A program made the position numbers and the translations under genes. A DNA stretch of 64,000 bases. It comes from Rhodospirillaceae bacterium (GTDB lineage: Bacteria; Pseudomonadota; Alphaproteobacteria; Rhodospirillales; Rhodospirillaceae). Position 1 is the stretch's first letter. The number at the start of each line of letters is the position of its first letter. This document shows positions 8,276 through 17,448 of the stretch, piece after piece. The DNA is taken from NCBI GenBank assembly GCA_947476695.1, contig CANJRD010000009.1:1-64000 (forward strand). Reading direction: 5' to 3'. A model generated the notes under the pieces. It ran no database searches. It was not told the origin of the DNA and saw nothing but the letters and a program-made list of their open reading frames with translations.

Positions 8276-9393
8276 GCCTCTCCTGGGCGTTCCTCTCCGG
8301 CATCGAAGCCAATGAAACCGGCACCGGCCGCTTCATGCAGCATTTGCAGGCGGCGATCCTCAAGCGCGGCAAATTCGATGGCACTATCGTCTATTCGCCG
8401 AACGGACAAACGCTCACCGCCGAAGGCAAGAACTTCCTCGCGGCAACCCCGCATCTGGTGATGTTCCATCCGCAGATGATCGGCCCGCGCGACACCCTTG
8501 CGCTGATGCAGCGCCGCGCCGCCGCAGGTCTGCGCACGCATCTCTACATGCTCGACAACTTCTTCTTCTGCCTTCGCAGCTATAACCACTTCGACCACGA
8601 GGCCGGACCGTGTTTTCGCTGCGTCGGCCCTGGTCAGGGCGTGAACGCCGCCGCTAACGGCTGCCGTCCCTGGCCCGCCTCCGATCCCTTCGCACCGGCC
8701 TACATCGCCGGTCTGTCAGAATTAGTGCAGACCGGCGCGGTCCATCTCTTCGCCCAGAACAATGGCCAGGTCGATCTGGCGAGACGTCACTTCGGCGACA
8801 ACGCGCAGATCACCTACGTCGGTCTTTGGTGCGCCGACTGGACGACCTATGTCGATGCCTTCCAGAAAACCGACACCGCCGAAGGCGACACGGTCACCGC
8901 CGCGCCGGCCTACGACGTCGTCTATCACGGCAGCCGCGACCTCGCGAAAGGCATCGGCTGGATGCTCGCGACCGCCGCGCGCACACCGGAGATCAAGTAT
9001 CTCATCCCCATAGACCGCGGCGCCGTGAATGTCGATGCGCCGCCCAACGTTACCGTCACCGCCATGCGCTGGGAAAGTGGCCTGTATGAAGCCGTGCGCA
9101 CCGCGCGCCTCGTACTCGCGCCATCGCTGTGGTCGAGCCCCTGCGAAGGCGCGCTGATCAAGAACATCGTCATCGCGAAAGCCCCCGGTGTCGTCGACGT
9201 ACCCTCAGCCTTCTCAGCCGAGATTCCGACCGATGTCGTCCTCAAGCTGCCGCAGAATCCCGACGCGGGCGCCTCGGCCCTACGTCAAGCCCTCGCCGAC
9301 AACTGGCGTCCAAATCCGGCTTCCCGCGCCCAATGGGTTCGCACATTCCGCGATTTCAACGAGGCGGTCGCGAGCCGCCTCATACCGGCATAG
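8272..9393 (+). CDS. Putative glycosyltransferase, GT-B-like
   Basis: The 373-residue soluble protein has a glycosyltransferase-like C-terminal half. DVVYHGSRDLAKGIGWM starts the second Rossmann domain, and LAPSLWSSPCEGALIKNIV resembles the donor-site E-x7-E region of GT4 enzymes. The N-terminal half has a Cys-rich stretch CFRCVGPGQGVNAAANGC (about 120-137) that could bind metal or form a disulfide. The ATG overlaps the preceding stop by four bases, so it is co-translated with the CDP-sugar genes. Donor specificity is unknown. Confidence 0.65.
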   Translation: MSLSWAFLSGIEANETGTGRFMQHLQAAILKRGKFDGTIVYSPNGQTLTAEGKNFLAATPHLVMFHPQMIGPRDTLALMQRRAAAGLRTHLYMLDNFFFCLRSYNHFDHEAGPCFRCVGPGQGVNAAANGCRPWPASDPFAPAYIAGLSELVQTGAVHLFAQNNGQVDLARRHFGDNAQITYVGLWCADWTTYVDAFQKTDTAEGDTVTAAPAYDVVYHGSRDLAKGIGWMLATAARTPEIKYLIPIDRGAVNVDAPPNVTVTAMRWESGLYEAVRTARLVLAPSLWSSPCEGALIKNIVIAKAPGVVDVPSAFSAEIPTDVVLKLPQNPDAGASALRQALADNWRPNPASRAQWVRTFRDFNEAVASRLIPA

Positions 9394-9402
9394 AATGGCG
9401 CG

Positions 9403-10158
9403 ATGAACGTCACCCAAGCCTTCGCCGCGACAGTCGCCGCCATGGCGCCCGAGGTCCAACGCTGGCCACGGCGGCAGCCGGGCCAATTGATGATCGGCAG
9501 TAAGCGGCTGAAATATGCCGACTTCCACAGCACCTACTGGCAGGCCCGGCAGATCTTTGGCGAGCGTCTTTACGACTTCGCCTGCGACACGACGGCGCCG
9601 CGCATCCTCGATTGCGGCGCGCATATCGGCCTGGCCTCCATCGCCTTCAAGGAACGCTATCCCGAAGCCCGAATAGAAGCGTTCGAGGCCGACGGCGCGA
9701 TTGCCGCCATGTGCACCGAAAATCTAAACGACTTCGGACATGCGGACGTGACCGTCACAACCGCGGCGGTTTGGACGAATAGCAACGGCGTGACCTTCTC
9801 TGCATCCGCCGACGATGCGGGACACGTCGCCAACACCGGTATCAGCGTGCCCTCCGTTCGCTTACGCGATCGGCTCGCGGAGCCGGTGCAGCTCTTGAAA
9901 CTCGACGTCGAAGGCGCGGAATTCGGGATCCTCGCCGATTGCGCGGGCGTGCTGCGCAACGTTCAGCGCATGATTATCGAGGTCCATGCCTTCGATAACG
10001 GCCGCGTCGGCGACATGCTGTCCCTGCTGGAAGTCCACGGCTTTCGCTTTGTCCTCGGCGATCTTCACCAGGCACCCTGGATGGAAACCAAAACCCGACC
10101 GCCCTTCGCCGCCTGCGCGACGGACAAGTACTACTTCACGGTCTTCGCCTGGCGCTAA
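9403..10158 (+). CDS. FkbM-family SAM-dependent methyltransferase
   Basis: The 251-residue Rossmann-fold methyltransferase has the SAM-binding motif ILDCGAHIGLASIAF at about 69-83 and the acidic FEADGA that contacts the ribose. The FkbM signature LLKLDVEGAEFGIL is followed by IIEVHAF. FkbM enzymes O-methylate sugar hydroxyls in polysaccharides and polyketides. The start lies 9 bp after the preceding stop, in the same operon as the CDP-sugar genes, so a glycan sugar is the likely substrate. Confidence 0.85.
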   Translation: MNVTQAFAATVAAMAPEVQRWPRRQPGQLMIGSKRLKYADFHSTYWQARQIFGERLYDFACDTTAPRILDCGAHIGLASIAFKERYPEARIEAFEADGAIAAMCTENLNDFGHADVTVTTAAVWTNSNGVTFSASADDAGHVANTGISVPSVRLRDRLAEPVQLLKLDVEGAEFGILADCAGVLRNVQRMIIEVHAFDNGRVGDMLSLLEVHGFRFVLGDLHQAPWMETKTRPPFAACATDKYYFTVFAWR

Positions 10159-10233
10159 AGCCCGGTTAGATTCTGGTTAACTTTCCTGTCCGAAACTCGC
10201 AAGATCACGCCTCACCGCGCTTCACACATCGAA

Positions 10234-11721
10234 TTGCGAGAACACCGCGTGTCCGCGAACGCTGCCATCCAGCGTCATCTGGTCGGGCTCGACAGCACCC
10301 TTAAGGATGTCGTCGCGCGCATCAATGCGCTGTCCGGCGACATTGTGCTGGTGGTGAATGACGACGGCATCCTGAAAGGCCTCGTCACCGACGGCGATGT
10401 GCGCCGCGCGATCTTGCGCGGCAAAACGACCAGCAGCGTCGTCACCGAGTTCATGACCGAGCAGTTCACCTCAGGCCGCGCCGCCGCGGACCACGCCGAC
10501 AACGTGAAGCTGCTTTCTACCAAGATCCGTCATTTGCCGCTCCTGGACGACGCAGGCCGTCCGGTCGCAGTTCTGTCCTGGGCGTCGCTCATGCGTCTCC
10601 CGCTCGTCCGCCCCGACCTCGGCGGCAACGAGATGAACTATGTGATGGACTGCGTCAGCTCCGGCTGGGTGTCGTCCATCGGCCCCTATGTCGACAAGTT
10701 CGAGCGCGCTTTCTCGGCGTACCTCGGCGGCGGTCATGCGCGCGCCACGTCCTCAGGCACAACTGCGCTGCATCTGGCGCTGGTCGCCTACGGCATCGGG
10801 CCGGGTGATGAAGTCATTGTCCCCGATCTGACCTTCGGCGCGACGGCCAATGTGGTCGTTCACTGCGGTGCGACGCCTGTGTTTGTCGACGTCGACCCGC
10901 GCACCGTTACCCTCGATCCGAAAGCCATGGCCGCCGCGATCACGCCGCGCACTAAGGCCGTAATCCCCGTTCATCTATATGGCCATCCCTGCGACATGGA
11001 TCCAATCATGGACCTGGCGCGGGCGCACAACATCAAGGTCATCGAGGACTGCGCGGAATCTCTGGGCGCCGAATACAAGGGCCGCAAGGTCGGCCTGATC
11101 GGCGACGTAGGTTGCTTCAGCTTCTTCGCCAACAAAGTGATCACCACTGGCGAAGGCGGCATGGTCACGACCAACGACCCCGCCATCCACGAGAAGATGA
11201 GCATTCTGCGCGATCACGGCATGTCGAAGGAGCGCCGGTACTGGCACTTGTATCCAGGCTTCAACTACCGCATGACGAACTTGCAGGCCGCCTTGGGCCT
11301 AGCGCAGATCGAGCAGATCGAGAAGTTTCTCGCCATCCGCAACGGCATCGCCAAGCGCTACACCCAGCGCCTGCTGCGCGTACCCGGCCTTCAGCTGCCA
11401 GTCCAGGCGCCGTGGGCGAAGAACATCTACTGGCTCTATTCCATCGGCGTTCGGCCAGAGTTCGGCATGGATCGCGACACATTGCGCTCCCACCTCAGCG
11501 TGCGCGCTATCGAGACACGCGACGTGTTCTACCCGTTGCACGGCCAACCGGCCTATACCTCGGGACGCGCACTGCCCTGCCCGGTGTCTGCGGATTTTGC
11601 CGCACGCGGCCTCAGCCTGCCGACCGGCAATGATCTCACGATCGAGGAAGTTGAACGCGTCTGCGCCGCGCTGGAAGACATCGCGCATACCCAACGCATG
11701 GTCGGCATGGCCAAGGCTTAG
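10234..11721 (+). CDS. CBS-domain/DegT-DnrJ-EryC1-StrS aminotransferase fusion
   Basis: The 495-residue protein has two parts. Residues about 15-125 form a tandem CBS module (LVVNDDGILKGLVTDGDVRRAI, then HLPLLDDAGRPVAVLSW). Residues about 127-490 form a fold-type I sugar aminotransferase with PLP-binding Lys301 in FFANKVITTGEGG and ATSSGTTALHLAL. Because Lys is present, it should transaminate a keto sugar rather than act as an RfbH-type dehydrase. CBS pairs usually bind adenine nucleotides, so activity may be nucleotide-gated (inference). The start is TTG at 10234 or GTG at 10249. Its stop overlaps the convergent cytidylyltransferase gene by four bases. Confidence 0.88.
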   Translation: MREHRVSANAAIQRHLVGLDSTLKDVVARINALSGDIVLVVNDDGILKGLVTDGDVRRAILRGKTTSSVVTEFMTEQFTSGRAAADHADNVKLLSTKIRHLPLLDDAGRPVAVLSWASLMRLPLVRPDLGGNEMNYVMDCVSSGWVSSIGPYVDKFERAFSAYLGGGHARATSSGTTALHLALVAYGIGPGDEVIVPDLTFGATANVVVHCGATPVFVDVDPRTVTLDPKAMAAAITPRTKAVIPVHLYGHPCDMDPIMDLARAHNIKVIEDCAESLGAEYKGRKVGLIGDVGCFSFFANKVITTGEGGMVTTNDPAIHEKMSILRDHGMSKERRYWHLYPGFNYRMTNLQAALGLAQIEQIEKFLAIRNGIAKRYTQRLLRVPGLQLPVQAPWAKNIYWLYSIGVRPEFGMDRDTLRSHLSVRAIETRDVFYPLHGQPAYTSGRALPCPVSADFAARGLSLPTGNDLTIEEVERVCAALEDIAHTQRMVGMAKA

Positions 11722-12389
11722 GCCAGCAGTTCTTCGGCGCGCTTGAAATCCTGCAAAGTGTCGATGTCGATGCTGCGTTCCGGCGGCATGACATAAGCCG
11801 CGACCCGTTGACCCCACAGACCGCCCGACGTTCGCACAACGGCGCTGCGCATCACATCCACCGCACCGTTCAACATGAATACTGGCGGCAATTTCTGCCG
11901 CTGCGGATGACTGAACTCATCCTTGCCCGGGATGAACGCACTCAACAGCCCATCATCCAGTGACTTCATCCAATACGGATGTGCTTTAGACGCCACGACG
12001 GAGCGCACGGAATCCGCGCCGCGCTCGTTCAAGATGGCGATGGCGTTTTCAATGTCGCTCGCCGTTCGCAAGGGCGCGGTTGGACGCAGCCAGACAACCA
12101 CATCGGCCGCATCAAGCTGATCCAGCGCGTGCAGACACACCGGATAATCCGGCGTTGCGTCTTCCGCCAAAGACGCCGGACGCAGGAACGGCACCTCCGC
12201 GCCCGCGGCCTTGGCGACCTCGGCAATCTCCGCATCGTCGGTGGATACGACAATACGCGCGATGGACGGCGCGGCTTTCGCCGCCGCGATAGACCACGCG
12301 ATCAGCGGCTTACCAGCCAACGGTCGGATATTCTTGCGCGGCACACCTTTGGAGCCACCACGCGCCGGGATAAGGGCGATGATTTTCAT
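11718..12389 (-). CDS. Acylneuraminate-type cytidylyltransferase (CMP-nonulosonate synthetase)
   Basis: The 223-residue enzyme activates a nonulosonic (sialic, legionaminic or pseudaminic) acid to its CMP form using CTP. The N-terminal signature IPARGGSKGVPRKNIRPLAG (about 7-26) binds CTP. LRPTAPLRT and the closing SIDIDTLQDF are also family-typical, the latter supplying metal-binding Asp residues. NeuA, LegF and PseF cannot be told apart by eye. A matching synthase gene is at 16384. It is the last gene of a minus-strand trio with the two genes to its right. Confidence 0.85.
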   Translation of the reverse strand: MKIIALIPARGGSKGVPRKNIRPLAGKPLIAWSIAAAKAAPSIARIVVSTDDAEIAEVAKAAGAEVPFLRPASLAEDATPDYPVCLHALDQLDAADVVVWLRPTAPLRTASDIENAIAILNERGADSVRSVVASKAHPYWMKSLDDGLLSAFIPGKDEFSHPQRQKLPPVFMLNGAVDVMRSAVVRTSGGLWGQRVAAYVMPPERSIDIDTLQDFKRAEELLA

Positions 12390-12392
12390 GCG

Positions 12393-13910
12393 TTACCCCA
12401 ACAGATTTTTCAGGACGGACACCGGCAGAGCCGGATCGCGCGGCATGTACGTCACCTTCGCCGCTGCCGGATCGATGCGACCTTTGGCGATACTCGCAAG
12501 AATATCATCGGCCGTCTCCGCCAACTCCGCCGCACCCGCCGTGAAATAGCGCCCGAAGGCCTGGCGCGCGGCGGAATGCGTAAAGGTCGTCCGCAAACCG
12601 TAGGCCGCGGCTTCCTGGACCGTGCCGGAAAATCCAGTCAGATGATGCGTTGCGACCGGCAGCACCGCACCCATGGGCAGACCCGTGGCAAGCCGACACT
12701 CGAACCGCGTGATGCCGTTGTCGCGCAACAAAGCCTCGATCGCCGGCGGACCCATGCCTTCCATGTTCCAGCCGACCGTCATCGGATGCGAGCGGATCAG
12801 CCACGTCCAATCTGCTGGCGCGCGTCGCATCGCCTCAAGCATCACCGGCGAGATCAGCAACGACTTGTGCCATTGCAACGTCACCAGAATTACCTGCGCG
12901 CTGCCGAATGCGGCAAGGGAAAGCGGCGTGTTGTTGCCCGCGCCCAGTACTGCGTCACGCGTGACGTCCAGATCGAAGCGACCGGTGATCACGGGCTGAT
13001 GAACGTCCGTTCCTTCCGGCATCCAGCGCACAACGTTATTGGCCGAGATTGTGTCCCAAACGAAGTAGTAATCGGGCAACAGTGCATAACCACCGGCCGG
13101 CACATGGCGCCAATGGGTATAACCCATGTGGGCGGGACCATTGCCGCCATGCTGGATGTCGGCGACGGGAATGCCCAATTCACGAGCGGCCCAGACGATC
13201 GACATGGTCGGTCGGAAATAGCAGCAGGTCGTCAGCACTAAACCCGGGGCGTGGCGCTGCAGGTGCGCAACCAGCGCCTGTTTCTCCATCCACAAGGCGT
13301 GCACGTGCTGTTGGAATTCCTCGACAAAAGCGGGCAAGGGCATCCGCAGCTCTCGTTCGAGCCAGGCAGCGATATCCGCCGCAAGCGCCCCAGCCGTCTG
13401 CAGCAACGCCGCGTCAAACCCCACGGCGGGTACGCGTGGCCATGCGATCGTCGGCACAACGCGCGGCTGGCTTTTGTCGAAGCCAGCCCCCTCGAACTCG
13501 GTCTTGATCACAGGCCAATGCGGCGCCGCAGTGGCGTGCCAGGGGTCGAGGAGTGGGTTGAACCGCCCGCGCGCGGTCTGCACGGTGTGATCTTCAAATC
13601 GCGAGAACAACAGCAGGCCATTGTGGGCCGCGCGCACGGATCGGGACGGCATCATGAATGTCTCATGCGGCCGATCCGGCGGCTCTTGCGCTCCCATCTG
13701 CTCGTCCCATCGCGCGTCGATCACGCGGTCGAGCATGCGAAACTCCGGCGGGCGCTCTTCTTCCGACAGAACGTTGTTCATGATTTTGCCGATCAGCAGA
13801 AAGCGCGCTGCCGGCCAAAGGTGAACACCACCGCTCACGAAACGGTTCACGTCGAGATCCTGCTCGATGAGGGCCGCGATCCGGAGGACCTGCGTGAAGC
13901 GGAAACTCAT
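12393..13910 (-). CDS. Putative GT-B-like polysaccharide biosynthesis protein
   Basis: The 505-residue protein has no confident family. The C-terminal half resembles GT-B/epimerase-like enzymes: VILVTLQWHKSLLISPVML, TWLIRSHPM and HHLTGFSGTVQEAAAYGLRTTFTH, where a Ser/Thr-rich loop before a Glu helix would bind a nucleotide sugar. The middle GIPVADIQHGGNGPAHMGYTHW resembles capsule glycosyltransferases. I chose the ATG at 13910, 4 bp from the preceding stop. The frame stays open further upstream but only inside the neighbouring gene. It sits between the CMP-sugar synthetase and a deacetylase-like gene. Confidence 0.55.
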   Translation of the reverse strand: MSFRFTQVLRIAALIEQDLDVNRFVSGGVHLWPAARFLLIGKIMNNVLSEEERPPEFRMLDRVIDARWDEQMGAQEPPDRPHETFMMPSRSVRAAHNGLLLFSRFEDHTVQTARGRFNPLLDPWHATAAPHWPVIKTEFEGAGFDKSQPRVVPTIAWPRVPAVGFDAALLQTAGALAADIAAWLERELRMPLPAFVEEFQQHVHALWMEKQALVAHLQRHAPGLVLTTCCYFRPTMSIVWAARELGIPVADIQHGGNGPAHMGYTHWRHVPAGGYALLPDYYFVWDTISANNVVRWMPEGTDVHQPVITGRFDLDVTRDAVLGAGNNTPLSLAAFGSAQVILVTLQWHKSLLISPVMLEAMRRAPADWTWLIRSHPMTVGWNMEGMGPPAIEALLRDNGITRFECRLATGLPMGAVLPVATHHLTGFSGTVQEAAAYGLRTTFTHSAARQAFGRYFTAGAAELAETADDILASIAKGRIDPAAAKVTYMPRDPALPVSVLKNLLG

Positions 13911-13914
13911 TGGA

Positions 13915-15282
13915 TCAGCGATACGTCTGGACGAACGCGCCCGCGCCGGCTCGCCAGACCGCGGTCGTTGTGTGACCGGCCTTACCGCAGGCGCCGAGCC
14001 CGATACTGTCAACCGCGTCCAGCGCAAACGTATGTTCGTCGAACGTGTACTGCCAACGCCGGAACGGCTGGACGATATCGAGATTGTCCGCGTGATATTT
14101 GCCGTCGCGCGTCCTCAGGGCGAAGAACGGCTGGGGTCCGAATGTCGCGCTGTCGGCTTCGACATCAAGCACATTGCCGGCAACACGCGCTTCAAACCTC
14201 AACGGCGTGTTTTCCGTTAAGCCCGCCGCACGACGCGCGGCGCTGGCCGCATCTGAAAAGCGGAACTGCACCTCCGGATAGGCTTTCGCGGCGACGTCCA
14301 GCATTTCGCTGACGTGCGCGATGTCCGGCCGCACATCGCGGAAGTCGTGATTGGTGAACGCCAGCACGGCGGGTTTTCCGTCGCGCGCTTCGGCGAAGGC
14401 CTGGTCGACATGCGCCTGCGTCAATAACCGCAACCGGGTGCCAACGTTCAGACAGCGGAACACCCAGCGACGGCAATCGCCTACGGCCTGATAGTCATCA
14501 TGCGCGGGATGATAGGGCACCCAAGATTGTGGCGCACGGCTCCAATCGCCGAAGCGATGATTGCTGCTCGCCGGATTGGCGGCGTAGTCCTCGTGCGCTT
14601 GGTTGGAGTAGTCGAACGGAATGAATTGCTCGAGGAACCAATGGCTGTCGGCGCGCTCGACGTGGAAGCCGGCGCGATTGACACTCGGAAACCACTGCTT
14701 GTCGATGATCCGGCGCGCCAGGCTCTGATACAGCGTATCCCCATGCGCCAACCAATGCGTGCCGCTATGGTTGGCCGCGCCCGAGAAAGGCAGCGGATGA
14801 TAGTGGAACTCGATCCGGTCCTGCGTCGACCCTGTGGCGCGCAGTAGCGCGGCGTAATGATCGAAGACGTGATTGTAGCCCAGATCGCGACGACGCGGAT
14901 TTGCGGTGTAGTCGACGTGGTCGACGCAATGCCAGTTGTAGATCAAGCCGCCGCCAAACGAATCCAGGCGTTTACGGCGGAATGCCGGGCTCAGCACCTC
15001 CGCCAGCATCGCATCGATCTTCTCCCAGGTGTCGTTGTAACTCAGCACGTGGGGCGCGACCACGCGTGCGACCTGCGCCTCGAGGCCGCCGAGATCGCGA
15101 CGCTGGTCCTGCAGTTCTTTCAGAACGCCGGCATCGGCCGGCAGATCGATGTTGAACAGTTGCTTCAGCCGCTCGAACGTCGCCGTCAGCGGCTCATGCA
15201 ATGGGCCTTCGGTATCGATGCAGTAGACGACGTCAACAATGCGCTCGGTCACACGCCGCATTCCCTTGGAACTCTTGGTCAC
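13915..15282 (-). CDS. Polysaccharide-deacetylase-like hypothetical protein
   Basis: The 455-residue protein opens with VVYCIDTEGPLHEP (about 18-31), reminiscent of the Asp-Thr-Glu metal site of NodB-like deacetylases. It has several His/Asp-rich stretches (YNWHCVDHVDYTANP, IEFHYHPLPFSG, LAFTNHDFRDV) that could complete a metal centre. The last 100 residues look like a beta-rich accessory domain. No signal peptide is seen. The start could also be the ATG at 15261. It heads the minus-strand trio with the CMP-sugar synthetase and could modify a glycan intermediate. Confidence 0.5.
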   Translation of the reverse strand: MTKSSKGMRRVTERIVDVVYCIDTEGPLHEPLTATFERLKQLFNIDLPADAGVLKELQDQRRDLGGLEAQVARVVAPHVLSYNDTWEKIDAMLAEVLSPAFRRKRLDSFGGGLIYNWHCVDHVDYTANPRRRDLGYNHVFDHYAALLRATGSTQDRIEFHYHPLPFSGAANHSGTHWLAHGDTLYQSLARRIIDKQWFPSVNRAGFHVERADSHWFLEQFIPFDYSNQAHEDYAANPASSNHRFGDWSRAPQSWVPYHPAHDDYQAVGDCRRWVFRCLNVGTRLRLLTQAHVDQAFAEARDGKPAVLAFTNHDFRDVRPDIAHVSEMLDVAAKAYPEVQFRFSDAASAARRAAGLTENTPLRFEARVAGNVLDVEADSATFGPQPFFALRTRDGKYHADNLDIVQPFRRWQYTFDEHTFALDAVDSIGLGACGKAGHTTTAVWRAGAGAFVQTYR

Positions 15283-15400
15283 CCGGCCTAGCAGGACTTG
15301 ATTGAAGGTTAGTTATTAGACCCTTGGGGGTCTGTTAATCCTGACCGGCTATAGTGCAAGCTGATCACAATTCCCGATTATTTTCAAAAGCTTAAGCGCC

Positions 15401-16387
15401 ATGCTCCCGCCGGCCTCCGCCAGCCAGACACTTATCACCGGGGTTTACCGTTCCGGGACGGAGTTCGTCAGCGGCCTTCTGGGCGCGCACCCGCACCTCA
15501 GCGCCACGATGTATCACGTCAACGCGCTGCGCTTTCTGTGGAACCGTTACGACCCGATCGCCGCGCCGGAAAGCCTCCGCCGCGCCATCGCCGACACCGC
15601 CGAACGCTTGCAGCGCCGCTACCAGTTCGCGCTCGATCAAGACGCGGTCACCGCCGCCTGCGCGCAGGCCGCAGACGTCACTTACGGCGTTCTCTACGAC
15701 GCCATTATGCGCGTCCTGTGGCTCACATCTGAGCGGACCCACTGGTCCGAGAAATGCCAACTCGTCTGGCGCGAGATTCCGCAGTTTCTGGAATCAATGC
15801 CCAACGGTCGCGCCATCCTGGTCATCCGCGATCCGCGATCCGTGCTCGCTTCGTTCAAGCGCTTCACCTATGCGCCGCCGCCTGCCTACCTGGGCGCGAT
15901 CTTCAATTGCTTCGACGCCTTCCACGCGGCAATCCGCTACAGCAGCGCCTTCACGTCGGAGCGCTTCCGGCTTGTGCGCTATGAAGACGCGGCCCTCGAT
16001 CCGCAACGGGCGCGCAACGACCTTCTCACCTTCATCGGTGTCGATCCGCAGCTCAGTCCGGACGTCCCCGCGCTCGACATCACCTCGCCGTTCACGGACG
16101 CTGGAGCTACCTTCGACGTCAACGCCGCCCTCAATCGCTGGCGCGATCACTTGAGTCCCGTTGAAGTCGCGGCGACCGAATATGTCTGCGGTGCGCTGAT
16201 GGATCGCCTGGGCTACACTTGCGCGACCGATTGCGCCGACGAGGACTCCCTGCGGCTTTTCACTGAGGGCGACGTCTTCACGGCGCAGTTGCACGACGTG
16301 CTGGAATACGGACGCGGCATGCAGGCTTTTCCGATGGACCCGTTGAGGGCCGAGAATTGGACTGAAAACCAGGTGGCGAAAGCATGA
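15401..16387 (+). CDS. Sulfotransferase family protein
   Basis: The 328-residue protein has the 5'-phosphosulfate-binding loop GVYRSGTEFVSGLLGAHP (about 14-31) and the 3'-phosphate-binding stretch LVIRDPRSVLASF (about 140-152). This is the usual arrangement of PAPS-dependent sulfotransferases. RLVRYEDAALDP follows, as in the family. It would sulfate a sugar hydroxyl in the cytosol. The stop overlaps the next ATG (ATGA), coupling it to the nonulosonate synthase. This suggests that the same glycan receives both a nonulosonate and sulfate (inference). Confidence 0.83.
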   Translation: MLPPASASQTLITGVYRSGTEFVSGLLGAHPHLSATMYHVNALRFLWNRYDPIAAPESLRRAIADTAERLQRRYQFALDQDAVTAACAQAADVTYGVLYDAIMRVLWLTSERTHWSEKCQLVWREIPQFLESMPNGRAILVIRDPRSVLASFKRFTYAPPPAYLGAIFNCFDAFHAAIRYSSAFTSERFRLVRYEDAALDPQRARNDLLTFIGVDPQLSPDVPALDITSPFTDAGATFDVNAALNRWRDHLSPVEVAATEYVCGALMDRLGYTCATDCADEDSLRLFTEGDVFTAQLHDVLEYGRGMQAFPMDPLRAENWTENQVAKA

Positions 16388-17448
16388 CGCGCGCCATCCA
16401 TATCGACGGCCGCATCGTCGGAACGGGCAACCCGACTTTCATTATCGCCGAAGCGGGCGTGAACCATAACGGCTCCGCGGATCTCGCGCTGCGCCTCGTT
16501 GAGGCCGCGCGCGAGGCCGAAGTCGATTGCGTGAAGTTCCAAACGTTCAAGGCCGAGCGGGTCGTCACGCCCGCCGCACCCAAAGCCGCGTATCAACTCG
16601 AAGTCACCGATCCCGGCGAAAGCCAGATCGCCATGCTGCGGGCGCTCGAACTCGACGAAAGCGCATATCCCGGCTTGATGGCCGCGTGCCGCAAAGCCGG
16701 GCTTGCCTTCATGTCCACACCCTATAACGAGGAAGATATCGACTTCCTGATGGACCTCGATGTGCCGGCGTTCAAGCTGGCGTCGATCCACGCCGCCGAA
16801 CCATCCTTGCTCCGCGCCACAGCCGCAACAGGCCGGCCAATCATCCTATCGACCGGAATGTGCACAATCGAAGAAGTCAAACGCGCGGTCGATATCATTC
16901 ACGGCACCGGCAATCGCGATCTGATCGTCCTCCAGTGCACGACCAACTACCCGTCCGCTGTCGCCGACGCCAACCTGCGTGCCATGCTGACCATGCGCGA
17001 TCAGCTGGGCGTCGTGGTCGGGTACTCCGACCACACCCAGTCTGATACCGCCTGCATCGCCGCCGTCGCGCTCGGCGCCTGCGTAATCGAGAAGCACTTC
17101 ACGCTCGACAAGACCATGCCGGGACCCGATCAACCGACCTCGCTCGAACCCCCCGAAATGCGCCACCTCGTAGCGGAAATTCGCGACACCGAAAGCGCAC
17201 TCGGCGATGGCGTAAAGCGCCCCGCGCCGAGTGAACAGCGCAACATCGCCGGCATGCGCCGCGGGATCGTCGCCCGCCATGCGATCGCCAAAGGCACAGT
17301 GATCGGCGCGAAGGACCTCATCCTAAAGCGCCCCGTGTCCGACGTACCGCCAAGCGCCTGGGATGAAGTGGTCGGCACCCGCGCCGCGCGCGACATCGCG
17401 GCGAACGCCCCTTTGGCCTGGAGCGATCTCGACAGGGCTGCGCCATGA
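16384..17448 (+). CDS. neuB: N-acetylneuraminate synthase family protein (nonulosonate synthase) with SAF domain
   Basis: The 354-residue TIM-barrel synthase condenses phosphoenolpyruvate with a 2-acetamido hexose to make a nine-carbon nonulosonic acid. Family motifs are FIIAEAGVNHNGS (about 20-32), VKFQTFKAE, STPYNEED, ILSTGM and VGYSDHT, followed by EKHFTLDKTMPGPDQ. The last about 65 residues form the antifreeze-like SAF domain. GPDQ replaces the more common GPDH. It is coupled by four-base overlaps to the sulfotransferase and to the next gene. The sugar made (Neu, Leg, Pse or another) cannot be fixed from sequence. Confidence 0.9.
   Translation: MTRAIHIDGRIVGTGNPTFIIAEAGVNHNGSADLALRLVEAAREAEVDCVKFQTFKAERVVTPAAPKAAYQLEVTDPGESQIAMLRALELDESAYPGLMAACRKAGLAFMSTPYNEEDIDFLMDLDVPAFKLASIHAAEPSLLRATAATGRPIILSTGMCTIEEVKRAVDIIHGTGNRDLIVLQCTTNYPSAVADANLRAMLTMRDQLGVVVGYSDHTQSDTACIAAVALGACVIEKHFTLDKTMPGPDQPTSLEPPEMRHLVAEIRDTESALGDGVKRPAPSEQRNIAGMRRGIVARHAIAKGTVIGAKDLILKRPVSDVPPSAWDEVVGTRAARDIAANAPLAWSDLDRAAP

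Noticed and set aside
10234-11721. RfbH-type CDP-sugar 3-dehydrase
   Set aside because: RfbH has His in place of the PLP lysine. This protein and the one at 22177 both keep Lys, so they are aminotransferases and a 3,6-dideoxy sugar is not supported.
11979-13241. 420-residue open frame on the plus strand
   Set aside because: It is antisense to the cytidylyltransferase and GT-B-like genes, Arg/His-rich, with no domain.
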